A stretch of DNA of 54,000 bases from an uncultured Lachnospiraceae bacterium (GTDB taxonomy: Bacteria > Bacillota > Clostridia > Lachnospirales > Lachnospiraceae): NCBI GenBank assembly GCA_910578345.1, contig CAJTRA010000020.1, positions 1 through 54,000 of the forward strand, read 5' to 3'. Positions 26,036 through 35,325 of this stretch are shown here, in pieces; positions within the stretch are counted from its first letter, which is position 1, and each line of letters opens with the position of its first letter. Made by a program: the position numbers and the translations under genes. The notes under the pieces were generated by a model that was not told the origin of the DNA, made no database searches, and saw only the letters and a program-made list of their open reading frames with translations.

Positions 26036-27210
26036 AAAATTGTGTGAACGTACAGCTTACTTTTCACATGATCAGAATTTTCCCTGATAAAAAGGTGCCG
26101 CCAGCAAAAAGGCATACAGCAAAATACCGCATATGCATCTCTGAATTCTGACAAAACCGGTGTAAATAACAGCAATGAGATCACAATACCAATAAGCGGA
26201 ATCATGACAAACAAGCTGTCTTTGTCCTTACGGATCAAGCATATGACTGCCATCACGAAGATCATCCACACATGGAAACCGATGCACAGAAAGAATCTCA
26301 GGACAGGGGATTCCGCATAAATGCCGGCATAATCCTGCACGATCCTGTTTAGATTGTCAGAAAATATTGTCTGTTGTATCCCCAGATTGTTTTCCTCTAT
26401 CTCTGTAAGCCATATCCAGTACGGATATCCCCGTTCCAATATCCTTTCGTCAAGTCGATCCAGGCTTCCAGATATTTATCCAAATGTGACATTCCCATTT
26501 CAATCTATAACAAAAAAACTCCGATTTATGTTCCACTAAATACCCCTGGTTTCCCCTTTCCCGCACTAAATACTTAATAGGATCAGAAATATTCCAGACA
26601 TATGTCTCAGGAATTCTTTCCACATCAACAATGTTATTCAGTAATTCCCTGTGTTCTTCTCTGATATCATCACAGTCCCGCACAACTCGTGCGATCTGTT
26701 GGGCGGGCACAGACAGATACTCTATTGCATCCGGCTGCGATACATTGAAATATTCCAAAACAGGGTACTTCAATATAAATGTTAAGATAGTTACTGCCAG
26801 TAATAAAAATTTCATCTTCTTTCTGTTTGGATCTTCACCAAACAGAAATACAAAAAATAACAGGCTCAAAAGATAGACAAACCAGCCATTACTTCTGAAT
26901 AAATATGTTCCAACACTTCCAATCACCAGGAAAACCTGATCACTTCTGACAGAATTATCAACTTTCTTATAAATTTTAAATACGGATACAACAAATATCG
27001 CAACAAATCCACCGAACATTATGTCCTTCCACATAGCAAAACTATATAACATATGAAAAGGCATGATCACATACCAGAGCCAGCAGGCTAAGATCACCTT
27101 GACCGGAATCTTCATTTGATACAACGTCACGATAATATTAAAAAAAACATGCCGCCATAAAGATGATCTGAAACATACTGTATAATGCTATCGCTGCATT
27201 GAGATCATGA
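26008..27210 (-). pseudogene. Frameshifted multi-transmembrane protein (DUF6020-like)
   Basis: Coding sense runs through three frames. Upstream, about 27210-27148 encodes a helix (LNAAIALYSMFQIIFMAACF). A run of eight A (27140-27147) then shifts the frame to 26450-27130, which encodes membrane helices with WYVIMPFHMLYSFAMWKDIM and FRSNGWFVYLLSLLF. Another shift near 26440-26450 leads to 26008-26439 (GYPYWIWLTEIEENN, FLCIGFHVWMIF). The order and motifs resemble the large DUF6020-type membrane proteins of Lachnospiraceae, but the N-terminal half is missing. The 3' end is joined to the truncated URO-D gene. Family assignment is moderate; decay is clear. Confidence 0.6.
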
Positions 27211-27295
27211 AACTATTTCATCCCTGACTCTATGAAAACCCTGATCGTCATTGTATACTTTGATGAACTTGATCTAAAAGCTTTTGCCATAATGT

Positions 27296-27337
27296 AAAAT
27301 GACCGGCCTGCCAGGAATTTGGCAAACCGGTCATTTT
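27296..27337 (-). terminator. Strong terminator downstream of the small-peptide genes
   Basis: AAAATGACCGG (27296-27306) pairs perfectly over 11 bp with CCGGTCATTTT (27327-27337). T-rich sequence follows on both strands. It lies 30 bases beyond the stop of the first small peptide gene and fits as its terminator. Confidence 0.75.
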
Positions 27338-27367
27338 TTATAACGCTTTGTTCTTTTCTTCTCCATC

Positions 27368-27514
27368 TTAGAAGAATCTCGGAGACACATTCAGCAGTGC
27401 ATAAGAATTTCTCTTCAGGATTTCTGTCGGTACATTCTCATCACCAACGTGATTGAAAATAACCAGATTCTTTGCAAAATAAGTCTCTACCATTGTTCTC
27501 ATATAATTTTTCAT
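27368..27514 (-). CDS. Small peptide A, 48 residues, paralogue of peptide B
   Basis: ATG at 27514, stop TAA at 27368-27370, with AAAGGTGG upstream. The protein begins MKNYMRTM and ends LKRNSYALLNVSPRFF. A second gene 172 bases upstream on the same strand encodes a paralogue with the same two blocks (MKSYMRTM and LKRNSYTLLNVSPRAF); by eye about 29 of 46 positions agree, while the middle (residues 19-30) diverges. It has no Cys, no Gly-Gly leader site and no clear membrane helix. The two conserved ends with a variable middle suggest a precursor or signalling peptide rather than chance. A terminator follows. I do not recognise the family; the coding call rests on the paralogy and ribosome site. 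Confidence 0.65.
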   Translation of the reverse strand: MKNYMRTMVETYFAKNLVIFNHVGDENVPTEILKRNSYALLNVSPRFF

Positions 27515-27686
27515 AATCTAACCCACCTTTCTTTTTCCAATTCAGATTTTGTCTTGTTTCGTTGACGCTCTATTACTTTGTTCTTTCTTCTCTGCTTTTT
27601 CTATTTATTGATTGATCCTGCAGTCTATGCTGTAAGATCCCTGCATGCATCTTGGAATTTTGATCTCCGCTTTCTTAAGCGATGCC

Positions 27687-27827
27687 CTAGAAAGCTCTCG
27701 GAGATACGTTCAGCAATGTGTAGGAATTCCTCTTGAGCACTTCTGCAGAACTATCTTCCACCTGCATCAAAGCAACCAGATTCTTAACAAAGTAATTTCC
27801 CATCATAGTTCTCATATAACTTTTCAT
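27687..27827 (-). CDS. Small peptide B, 46 residues, paralogue of peptide A
   Basis: ATG at 27827, stop TAG at 27687-27689. A longer frame to 27914 exists, but the start chosen aligns with peptide A and has AAGGGTG upstream. The sequence starts MKSYMRTMMGNYFVKNLV and ends LKRNSYTLLNVSPRAF. The DNA identity to gene A covers the 3' half including the stop region (TCTCGGAGA and CAGCA tracts), so the pair is a tandem duplication. An AraC regulator begins 164 bases away, divergently. No modification enzyme or exporter lies beside it in this window; the nearest membrane gene (26.0-27.2 kb) is decayed. Confidence 0.65.
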   Translation of the reverse strand: MKSYMRTMMGNYFVKNLVALMQVEDSSAEVLKRNSYTLLNVSPRAF

Positions 27828-27869
27828 GATCAGCACCCTTTCTTCCTTTTCGGATTTGCTTTTACTTTT

Positions 27870-27892
27870 CAGAGATGTTATGATTATCTCTG
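27870..27892. promoter_or_regulatory. Inverted repeat between the peptide pair and araC-like gene
   Basis: CAGAGAT (27870-27876) and ATCTCTG (27886-27892) face each other across 9 bases, 43 bases from the peptide B start. A possible operator for the divergent AraC protein. No firm -35/-10 pair was found on the peptide side. Confidence 0.35.
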
Positions 27893-27991
27893 TTCCGTTT
27901 ACAATACAGAGCATACCCCATTATTAGCCCTTCAACTAGATATTTTTTTGACTTGTTATAAGGCAATATTGACATTTTGGGAGGAAAAATT

Positions 27992-28837
27992 ATGTATCAC
28001 AGCTATTATGAAGCGCCTATCCAGAGTAGTCCTTTAGGAATCCGTATTCTTTATCAGACACTTCCGGGCGGTTTCAATCCCCTGCACTGGCATGAGACAT
28101 TAGAGATCTTATATCCACTCAATGGAAACATGAATCTTCTATTAGAAGGAGAGCGGTACAGCCTTCCGAAGAAGAATCTTACTGTGATCGAGTCCCGCCA
28201 GGCGCACAGCACCCAGATTGACGGAGATACCGCCATGAATATCTGCGTCCATATCGCGAAAGAGAAACTGAAAAGTTATCTGCCGGAAATCAGCCAATAC
28301 CAGATCGTATGTATGCCAGAGAAGATCAGCGATGCTCAATTTCCGGTCTATTATGAAATCTGCCAGTTGATGTCTCAGTTGACCAAACTGTATATTTTGG
28401 AAACCCCAGAAGTGCATCTGGAATCTGAGGGGATTATCCTGCAGGTTCTCGCCCGCCTGCTGCGCCATTTCGGAATACGCAGTGAAGAAAAGCAGCCGGA
28501 ATCGAAACAATCTTCTATCGGCCGGATTCACGAGATCCTTCCCTGGGTCGAAGAACACTATGGAGAACCGATCTCTCTGACCAATGCTGCAGACCAGTTA
28601 AGCATCAGCCGGGAATACTTCTGCCGCCTGTTCAGACAGAGCATGGGAATCACTTTTCAGGAGTATCTGACAGGCATACGGTTAAATCATGTCTATCAGG
28701 ATCTGCTGCATACGGACACCCCTGTCTCAGAGGTCATGGAAATGAATGGATTTACGAATCAGAAGAATTTCAATGCAAGTTTTAAGAAATTGTATGGACA
28801 CACACCTTCTGACGTGCGCAAACTTGAAACGACATAG
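27992..28837 (+). CDS. AraC-family regulator with cupin sensor domain
   Basis: 281 residues from the ATG at 27992 (GGGAGG upstream; the frame also contains a TTG at 27977). The N-terminal cupin carries HWHETLEILYPLNG (about 33-46), and the C-terminus has both AraC helix-turn-helices: SLTNAADQLSISREYFCRLF and PVSEVMEMNGFTNQKNFNAS, ending with KKLYGHTPSDVRK. Such proteins often sense sugars and control neighbouring glycoside genes. It lies between the small peptide pair (divergent) and the GH31 gene (convergent), so it may control the alpha-glycoside locus, the peptides, or both. Confidence 0.9.
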   Translation: MYHSYYEAPIQSSPLGIRILYQTLPGGFNPLHWHETLEILYPLNGNMNLLLEGERYSLPKKNLTVIESRQAHSTQIDGDTAMNICVHIAKEKLKSYLPEISQYQIVCMPEKISDAQFPVYYEICQLMSQLTKLYILETPEVHLESEGIILQVLARLLRHFGIRSEEKQPESKQSSIGRIHEILPWVEEHYGEPISLTNAADQLSISREYFCRLFRQSMGITFQEYLTGIRLNHVYQDLLHTDTPVSEVMEMNGFTNQKNFNASFKKLYGHTPSDVRKLETT

Positions 28838-28848
28838 CCTCGAAAAGA

Positions 28849-28924
28849 AATACCCTGCAGCAAAGCTGCTTTCTCTCTCCAATATGGTACACTGGAGAGG
28901 AATCTCACTTTGCTGCAGGGTATT
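28849..28924. terminator. Large bidirectional stem-loop between araC-like and GH31 genes
   Basis: A perfect 17-bp stem joins 28849-28865 and 28908-28924 (AATACCCTGCAGCAAAG and its complement). An inner stem pairs CTCTCCA (28875-28881) with TGGAGAG (28893-28899). On the minus strand TATTTCTTTTC follows, so it best serves as the terminator of the GH31 operon, and blocks AraC read-through from the other side. Confidence 0.7.
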
Positions 28925-29027
28925 CTGGTTCACACTGCTCTCCATGATCCTGTATCGCAGAATCTCAGGATCTGAAGACAGGCTTACTTATGACACTGCT
29001 TAAATAGAAAATTGTATCCTGTATGTC

Positions 29028-31445
29028 TCAACTCTGATGCGCCGTCACAATCTCTAACAGAGCGCCCCGCAGTGCGTCATCCAGTTCCATCGCCTGCAAT
29101 TCGCCAGCCAGAAGACTAAGCTGGTCTTTGCGTTTGTCCAGAAGCGCAAACAGGATCTCTTTCTGTGTGAAGCCGATCTCGGCCATATTCAACAGATCAT
29201 CAACCTGTTCCATAACCGGATTCGCCGCAATGCCGGTATCTTTCGGCAGACGGATCTCAATCTTCTCCTCTGCTGCCACATCTGCCAGCTCAACCGTAAG
29301 CACATGCCGTTTAGAACAATAAGTGGACTCTACCTTTACTTCCTTGCCATCGCGCAGTACTGCTGCCTCTGTCGCCGTACTTCCAAAGATACGGATACGG
29401 TAGCTGCGTTTCGCCGGAATAAGCGCTGTATTGCCTTCTGCCGGATGCAGGAAGAATGCCTTCTCGTCTGTCCATTTGAATTCCATCGGTGTTTTCACAC
29501 AGTCGTCTTTCTCATAGCCGCAGGATACACCGTCGTCCTCATAGAGCGTGAAAGCTCCATCTGCGCCTGCATAAACGCGTACTTCCAGACGCTCTGGATT
29601 CTGCTCTACTTCTTTGGCGCTGATCTGATCCGTCATCGGAATGATCGCACCTGCATGTGCCAGAACCGGTATCTGCGCAAGCGGCCTGTACAATTCCATG
29701 GTACGTCCGCCATCATAAACTCTTCCATCGAAGAAATCAAACCAGAGTCCTTCCGGCAGCCATGCCATCACCTTCGCAAGGCGGACACTGGGAATCCGCT
29801 TCGTCGTCACAGGCGCTACCATCATTTCGGAACCAAACAGATACTCGTTCGGTGTCTTATAAGACGCCAGATCTTCCGGTGCAGCATAGTACATCGGCTG
29901 ACAGATCGGCTGGTCGTCCTTCCATGCACGGTAGTTCATCGTATACAGATACGGAACCATGCGGTGACGCAGGCGCAGGAATTCACCCATCACATGAGCT
30001 GCTTCCATACTGAACTTCCACGGCTCTTTCCCACTGAATCTGCTGTTACTGCTGTGCAGACGGTTGATCGGGGAGAAGACGCCATACTGATACCAGCGCA
30101 CTTCCAGTTCCTCATCCCGGTATCCCATCATATGGCCGCCGATATCGTGACTCCACCAGCCATAACCGATATTGGATGCCGTGTTCGTGAAATACGGCTG
30201 GAAATCCAGGGAATCCCAGGTAATATGTGTATCGCCGGAGAATCCTACCGGATAACGGTGGGATCCGGGGCCTGCATAACGGGAGAAGGTCATCGGCCGC
30301 TTGCCGTCTCTGCCGCTGTCAAGATAATGGAAATGATTCAGCATCCACAGCGGATCAAGTCCCTCAATCTTCGTGTTCGTTCCCTGCTGCCAATCCAGCC
30401 ACCAGAAATCCACACCCTCTTCTTCCATCGGATGATGGATCTTCTCAAAATAAACGGAGAGGAATTTCGGATCCGCAATATCAAAGTTTACCGGTTCCTC
30501 CTTCGAAACATCAACCCCCATCTCCTCAGCCACTTCCGGATAGCAGTCCTCATAAGCACGCACGCCATCTGCGGGATGTACATTTAAGGTCGTCTTCATC
30601 CCCCGGTCATGAAGCCACTGTAAGAAACGCTTTGGATCCGGGAAGAAATCTCTGTTCCAAGTATAACCGGTCCAACCGCTTCCATACTTCGGATCGATCT
30701 CTACCAAATGCCAGTCCATATCGATCACGGCTACACTGAACGGAATCTTCTCCTGGTCAAACCGCTCCATCAATTCCATATAAGACTCTTCGGTGTATTG
30801 ATAATAACGGCTCCACCAGTTGCCAAGCGCAAATCTCGGCAACATAGGCGTCTTGCCGCACAGATAATAGAAGTCTTTCAACGCGCCCAGGTAATCATGT
30901 CCATACCCGAAGAAATACAGATCCTTGCTGCCTTTCTTCCTGGGCTCCACAAATCCATCCTCTGTAAGCAGTAAGGAAGTGGAATCATCCAATACGGCAT
31001 AACCACCCCTTGACATAATACCGTCTTCCAGTTTGCAGGCGCCATTGACCATATCCAGGGTACGGGCTGTGCCCTTCAGGTTGGACATAAATCCTCCCTC
31101 TTCTTCCACCTCGCCGAAATGCCAGGTCCTTGCAAAATAAGCCGCACTCACACCCAGGCATTTACAGGAGAGTCCATGACTTGTAAATGCCTGTTTGTCA
31201 TAGTTCAACTGCAAGTGCTCCGTCCGCAGCTCCAGTTCTTCTTCCGTTTCCTTCACCTGATAAGATGTCTCCGGGAAGTCACGATTTAATACCATCTGGG
31301 TCGCTGCATCATTGAAGACGCCGTCCTCGCTGTACTCTAACCGCAACAGGCGCGACGTCAGCACCGTGATCCGATAGCGGTCGCCCTGGATGACATTTCC
31401 GGCACAGGAAACCGGATGTGTTCCAATCTTTAAATGTTCTTTCAT
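29028..31445 (-). CDS. Glycoside hydrolase family 31 alpha-glucosidase
   Basis: 805 residues. An N-terminal beta domain (about 1-190) precedes the TIM barrel. The nucleophile is Asp351 in WWLDWQQG and the acid/base Asp405 in GFSGDTHITW, both in the GH31 contexts; the SHDIGGHMMG block follows. C-terminal beta domains and a helical tail of about 50 residues (EIGFTQKEILFALLDKRKD) complete it. No signal peptide, so it is a cytoplasmic exo-alpha-glycosidase acting on imported oligosaccharides. Last gene of the transporter-hydrolase series on this strand. Substrate could be alpha-glucosides or alpha-xylosides; the active-site sequence alone does not settle it. Confidence 0.9.
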   Translation of the reverse strand: MKEHLKIGTHPVSCAGNVIQGDRYRITVLTSRLLRLEYSEDGVFNDAATQMVLNRDFPETSYQVKETEEELELRTEHLQLNYDKQAFTSHGLSCKCLGVSAAYFARTWHFGEVEEEGGFMSNLKGTARTLDMVNGACKLEDGIMSRGGYAVLDDSTSLLLTEDGFVEPRKKGSKDLYFFGYGHDYLGALKDFYYLCGKTPMLPRFALGNWWSRYYQYTEESYMELMERFDQEKIPFSVAVIDMDWHLVEIDPKYGSGWTGYTWNRDFFPDPKRFLQWLHDRGMKTTLNVHPADGVRAYEDCYPEVAEEMGVDVSKEEPVNFDIADPKFLSVYFEKIHHPMEEEGVDFWWLDWQQGTNTKIEGLDPLWMLNHFHYLDSGRDGKRPMTFSRYAGPGSHRYPVGFSGDTHITWDSLDFQPYFTNTASNIGYGWWSHDIGGHMMGYRDEELEVRWYQYGVFSPINRLHSSNSRFSGKEPWKFSMEAAHVMGEFLRLRHRMVPYLYTMNYRAWKDDQPICQPMYYAAPEDLASYKTPNEYLFGSEMMVAPVTTKRIPSVRLAKVMAWLPEGLWFDFFDGRVYDGGRTMELYRPLAQIPVLAHAGAIIPMTDQISAKEVEQNPERLEVRVYAGADGAFTLYEDDGVSCGYEKDDCVKTPMEFKWTDEKAFFLHPAEGNTALIPAKRSYRIRIFGSTATEAAVLRDGKEVKVESTYCSKRHVLTVELADVAAEEKIEIRLPKDTGIAANPVMEQVDDLLNMAEIGFTQKEILFALLDKRKDQLSLLAGELQAMELDDALRGALLEIVTAHQS

Positions 31446-31461
31446 AGTTATCCTCCATTCT

Positions 31462-31493
31462 CACGCAGTCTGCTATCTGCTGCAGACTGCGTG
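31462..31493 (-). other. Perfect 12-bp intercistronic hairpin between GH13 and GH31
   Basis: CACGCAGTCTGC (31462-31473) pairs with GCAGACTGCGTG (31482-31493) with an 8-base loop, in the 64-base gap between the two hydrolase genes. Similar perfect stems occur at two other junctions of this operon. It may tune RNA stability or partial termination. Confidence 0.55.
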
Positions 31494-31509
31494 TTATATT
31501 CTCGCAAAA

Positions 31510-33180
31510 TCACTCTTTCATCAATACGATTGCCTCATAGGCTTTCACTTCTATCGTTCCCTTCGCCTCATCGCGATCATAGTTTGTGATCAGAATCTTC
31601 GCACCGCTAAACTCCTCCGGGATCACATAATCTACCGGTTCCTTCGTAAAGTTACAGATCACCAGCATCTTCTGCTCTTCCAGGGACCGCGTATAAACAT
31701 ACAAGGACTCATGGTCCGGCTCTAACAGCGCATAATGACCATAAACGATGATCGGCGTCTCTTTCCTGAGTGCAATCAATTTGCGGTAATAGTGAAAAAT
31801 GGAATTCTCATCCGCAAGTGCTGCTTTCGCGTTGATCTCTTTGTAATTTGGATTCACGCCGATCCATGGCGTTCCTGTCGTAAAGCCCGCATTCTCACTG
31901 TCATCCCACTGCATCGGAGTACGTGCATTGTCGCGGCCTTTCAGACGGATAAAGCACATCATATCCTCTTTCGAGATCAAGCCTGCCTCGGACAATTCAT
32001 GATAAGCGTTAATGCTATCGAGGTCTTTCACTTCTGATATATCTGCAAAAGGCATGTTTGTCATGCCCAGTTCTTCTCCCTGATACACATAAGGAGTACC
32101 CTGCATCATATGCAGGCAAGTTCCCAGCATCTTCGCGCAGACTACCCGGTACTGAGGAGAATCATCCCCGAAACGGGATAGTGAACGAGGCTGATCATGA
32201 TTGCTCAGATACAGACTGTTCCATGCCTTGCCGTCAAGCTCTGTCTGCCAGTCACTCATAACTTTCTTGAATTCCACAAGCGGCACTCTCTTATCTGTCC
32301 ACTTGCCGTGTTTTCCACCATCCAATCCTACATGTTCAAAGTGGAATACCATGTTCAGCTCATTCTCATTAAATCCTGCATAGCGCTTCGCCTCTTCGAT
32401 CGTAACGCCAGCCGCCTCGCCTACCGTCATCAGATCATACTTAGAAAGCACCTCCTGGTTCATCTCTTTCAGGAATTCATGCACGCGCGGTCCATTGGCA
32501 CAGTCAGCATACCCGTATAACGCCTCCGGAGTCTTCGGGCCGTCCGGCAGACCAGGCCGTTTGGAGATCAGACTGATCACGTCCATACGGAAACCATCGA
32601 TTCCCTTCTCGGCACACCACCAGTTCATCATGGAAAAGACATTCTCCCGCACCTTGGAATTCTCCCAGTTAAGATCTGGCTGTTTCTTGGAAAAGAGATG
32701 CAGATAATACATATCCGTCGCTTCATCATACTGCCATGCAGAACCGGAGAAATAACTGCCCCAGTTGTTGGGTGCCTTGCCGTCCTTCCCTTCTCTCCAT
32801 ATATAGAAATCCCTGTATGGGTTTTCCTTATCCTTACGGCTCTCTACAAACCAGGGATGCTCATCCGAAGTATGGTTTACCACCAGATCCATTACCAGCT
32901 TCATACCGCGCTGATGGATCCCTTCGATCATTCTGTCGAAATCTTCCATCGTACCAAATTCCTGCATGATCGCCTGATAATCACTGATATCATAGCCATT
33001 ATCGTCATTGGGCGACTGATAGATCGGAGAAAGCCAGATCACATCGACTCCCAACTCCTTCAGATAGTCCAGACGGGAAGTGATGCCATTCAGATCACCG
33101 ATCCCATCTCCGTTGCTGTCCATAAAGCTGCGCGGATAGATCTGATATACTACCGCTTCTTTCCACCATGCTCGTTCCAT
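31510..33180 (-). CDS. GH13 oligo-1,6-glucosidase-type alpha-glucosidase
   Basis: 556 residues with all GH13 regions: DLVVNHTSDEH (region I, about 98-108), DGFRMDVISL (region II, nucleophile Asp200), TVGEAAG (region III, acid Glu255) and LSNHDQPR (region IV, Asp329). The Val after the nucleophile Asp, where alpha-1,4-specific enzymes have Ala, favours alpha-1,6 linkages as in isomaltases. The Ca-site motif DSNGDGIGDL lies at 21-30. No signal peptide: cytoplasmic. It follows the two transporter ATPases and precedes GH31, so imported isomalto-type oligosaccharides are the likely substrate. The symbol malL would fit but is not certain. Confidence 0.9.
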   Translation of the reverse strand: MERAWWKEAVVYQIYPRSFMDSNGDGIGDLNGITSRLDYLKELGVDVIWLSPIYQSPNDDNGYDISDYQAIMQEFGTMEDFDRMIEGIHQRGMKLVMDLVVNHTSDEHPWFVESRKDKENPYRDFYIWREGKDGKAPNNWGSYFSGSAWQYDEATDMYYLHLFSKKQPDLNWENSKVRENVFSMMNWWCAEKGIDGFRMDVISLISKRPGLPDGPKTPEALYGYADCANGPRVHEFLKEMNQEVLSKYDLMTVGEAAGVTIEEAKRYAGFNENELNMVFHFEHVGLDGGKHGKWTDKRVPLVEFKKVMSDWQTELDGKAWNSLYLSNHDQPRSLSRFGDDSPQYRVVCAKMLGTCLHMMQGTPYVYQGEELGMTNMPFADISEVKDLDSINAYHELSEAGLISKEDMMCFIRLKGRDNARTPMQWDDSENAGFTTGTPWIGVNPNYKEINAKAALADENSIFHYYRKLIALRKETPIIVYGHYALLEPDHESLYVYTRSLEEQKMLVICNFTKEPVDYVIPEEFSGAKILITNYDRDEAKGTIEVKAYEAIVLMKE

Positions 33181-33212
33181 ACCTCAAACCCTCCTCTTCT
33201 CTATTTAGAACA

Positions 33213-33290
33213 AAAGTGCGCTCCGCGCACTTTCCTATGATATGAAAATCATGGGACTCCTGGCGAACCGAGAGTCCCATTATACACAAA
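33213..33290 (-). other. Two intercistronic hairpins between the ATPase and GH13 genes
   Basis: AAAGTGCGC (33213-33221) pairs with GCGCACTTT (33225-33233), a 9-bp stem. ATGGGACTC (33251-33259) pairs with GAGTCCCAT (33282-33290), a second 9-bp stem. On the minus strand the first ends in ACTTTTGTTC and may act as a leaky terminator between transport and hydrolase genes. Confidence 0.5.
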
Positions 33291-33359
33291 TCAAATCCTT
33301 ATTCGGCTAACCTGCCATTTCTGTTACCATTCATGGTCTTGCCGCTTCCGGCAACCCAT

Positions 33360-34346
33360 TTACGCTTTTTTTGCTTTGTCCGTCATCGGATGACAGCACA
33401 GCACCATACGATCTTCACCGATTTTCCTCGGTGCAGGACGGTCCTTACGGCATTCGTCCGTTGCGTAAGGGCAGCGAGGCGCAAACTTACAATACTGTAC
33501 CGCATACTCCTTGCCTTCCATATCAGGCATCGCGATCTCTTCTTTCCACTTATCACCGACACGCGGTACAGAACTCATCAGAAGATCTGTATACGGATGC
33601 GCCGGATTATCCATGATCTCCTTCGCAGGACCATACTCGATCAGACAACCGCGATAAAGCGTTGCAATATAGTCAGATACGTAATACGCCGTTGAAAGGT
33701 CATGTGTGATGTAGATAAAGGAAATCTTATATTTGTCACGAAGCTCCTTGAAAAGATTGACAATATTCATCTTCATGGAAGCATCGATCGCCGCAACCGG
33801 CTCATCGGCAATGATCAGCTTCGGCCGTGTGATCAGTGCACGCGCAATCGATACACGCTGCAGCTCACCGCCGGAAAACTGCGTCGGATATTTGCCCTTT
33901 ACAACCTGCAGTGACATACCGACACTCTTCAAAGCTTCATCAACCACTTTATCAGCCTCTTCCCGGTTCTTTGCAATACCGAGGCGAAGCGCTGTATTAT
34001 ACAGATAAGTATCTACCGTCTTCCTGGATGAGAAAGACTCATACGGATTCTGGAAAATAGGCTGTACATCATGTTTAAACTTCTGCGGGTCATAGCTTTT
34101 CTTATCAGCATAAGACTTACCGTTCAGAATGATCTCGCCCATATCAGGATCATGCAGACGAAGAACCATCTTACACAGCGTAGACTTACCACAGCCAGAT
34201 TCTCCCACGACAGACAGGATAACCGGTTTGTCACTGTCGATGGATAAGGTTACATTGTCAACAGCTACCAGCTTCTTACCACGCAGCATACCACCTACAC
34301 GGAAGATCTTACTGACACCATTAATTTCCAACAATTTCTCAGCCAT
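33360..34346 (-). CDS. Oligopeptide/oligosaccharide ABC transporter ATPase (OppF type)
   Basis: 328 residues. Walker A is GESGCGKST (about 48-56), the signature motif FSGGELQRVSIARAL, Walker B LIIADEP and the switch His in YITHDLSTA. The C-terminal cysteine-rich OppF/DppF extension is present (CKFAPRCPYATDECRKDRPAP), which in relatives can bind an iron-sulfur cluster. It overlaps the upstream ATPase gene by 8 bases. Drives uptake with its partner ATPase and the two permeases. Neighbouring hydrolases indicate sugar rather than peptide cargo. Confidence 0.9.
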   Translation of the reverse strand: MAEKLLEINGVSKIFRVGGMLRGKKLVAVDNVTLSIDSDKPVILSVVGESGCGKSTLCKMVLRLHDPDMGEIILNGKSYADKKSYDPQKFKHDVQPIFQNPYESFSSRKTVDTYLYNTALRLGIAKNREEADKVVDEALKSVGMSLQVVKGKYPTQFSGGELQRVSIARALITRPKLIIADEPVAAIDASMKMNIVNLFKELRDKYKISFIYITHDLSTAYYVSDYIATLYRGCLIEYGPAKEIMDNPAHPYTDLLMSSVPRVGDKWKEEIAMPDMEGKEYAVQYCKFAPRCPYATDECRKDRPAPRKIGEDRMVLCCHPMTDKAKKA

Positions 34347-35319
34347 TCGCCTTCACCTCCTCTTTTAATAAGTGGCAGGCAGCAAACCGCCCAGGAGTGA
34401 TCTCACGGAATTTCGGCACTTCAGCACGACAACGATCCGTAGCATGCGGGCAGCGAGGAGCAAAACGACATCCCGGAGGCGGATTCTTCAGTGCAGGCGG
34501 ACGGCCCGCAATACCCACTCTCTGAATATCCTCACCCACACGAGGAAGTGCGTCTACAAGCATCTTCGTATAGGGATGGATCGGATTATTAAAGATGTCT
34601 TCCGTCTTACCAAGCTCTGCAACACTACCAGAATACATGATCGCCATACGGTCGGTGATCTGGTAATGCACACCCATATCATGACTGACAATAATGAGGG
34701 TATTCTTTAACTGCTGCTGCAAGCGCATCAACATCATCAGAATACCTTTCTGTACCACAACGTCAAGCGCTGTCGTCGGCTCATCGGCAAGCACAACACC
34801 AGGAGCCATGAAAGTTGCCAGCGCAATGATCGCACGCTGTCTCATACCACCGGAAAGCTGGAACGGATAAGACTCCAGTACATCGGGAGAAAGGTTCAGC
34901 TCTTTCAGATAAGAGGCAACTCTCTCAAGGGTCTGCTCCGGCGTCTCGTTCTTCCTGTCTTCCTTCGGAATCGAATCAATAAACTGTGTCTTTAAGCGAA
35001 CGATCGGATTCAAAACACTCTGTGCCGCCTGCGGCACGTAAGAAATATTATTCCACCAAGTCTTACGGATCTGTCCAGACTCGTAAGAAAACTTCTGTCC
35101 ATTCTTCTCACCTTCCAGGACAACGCGTCCTTTATCGATCACAAGAGGAAACTCTATGATATCATAAAGCGTGTTCAGCAGGGTCGTTTTACCGCAGCCA
35201 GATTCTCCTGCGATGCCGAAGATCTCATTGTCATGAATCGTGAAGTTAATATCGTTAAGCACGTGAACATCGCCATCAATGGTTTTGTAAGAAGTTGACA
35301 AGTCTTCGATTTTCAGCAT
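34339..35319 (-). CDS. Oligopeptide/oligosaccharide ABC transporter ATPase (OppD type)
   Basis: 326 residues: Walker A GESGCGKTTLL (about 39-49), Q-loop region SYVPQAAQSVLNP, signature LSGGMRQRAIIALA, Walker B GVVLADEPTTALD, and a C-terminal CRFAPRCPHATDRCRAEVP extension. Forms a heterodimer with the OppF-type ATPase, whose gene overlaps its 3' end. It starts 6 bases after the second permease gene. Complete and normal in length. Confidence 0.9.
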   Translation of the reverse strand: MLKIEDLSTSYKTIDGDVHVLNDINFTIHDNEIFGIAGESGCGKTTLLNTLYDIIEFPLVIDKGRVVLEGEKNGQKFSYESGQIRKTWWNNISYVPQAAQSVLNPIVRLKTQFIDSIPKEDRKNETPEQTLERVASYLKELNLSPDVLESYPFQLSGGMRQRAIIALATFMAPGVVLADEPTTALDVVVQKGILMMLMRLQQQLKNTLIIVSHDMGVHYQITDRMAIMYSGSVAELGKTEDIFNNPIHPYTKMLVDALPRVGEDIQRVGIAGRPPALKNPPPGCRFAPRCPHATDRCRAEVPKFREITPGRFAACHLLKEEVKANG

Positions 35320-35325
35320 ATTCTA

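Noticed and set aside
27368..27827. The small peptides as AgrD or lantibiotic precursors
   Set aside because: They contain no Cys, no Ser/Thr/Cys-rich core, no Gly-Gly site, and no processing enzyme is adjacent.
29304..30587. 427-codon open frame on the plus strand
   Set aside because: It lies wholly antisense to the GH31 gene, has no ribosome site or family motifs, and arises from codon bias of the real gene.
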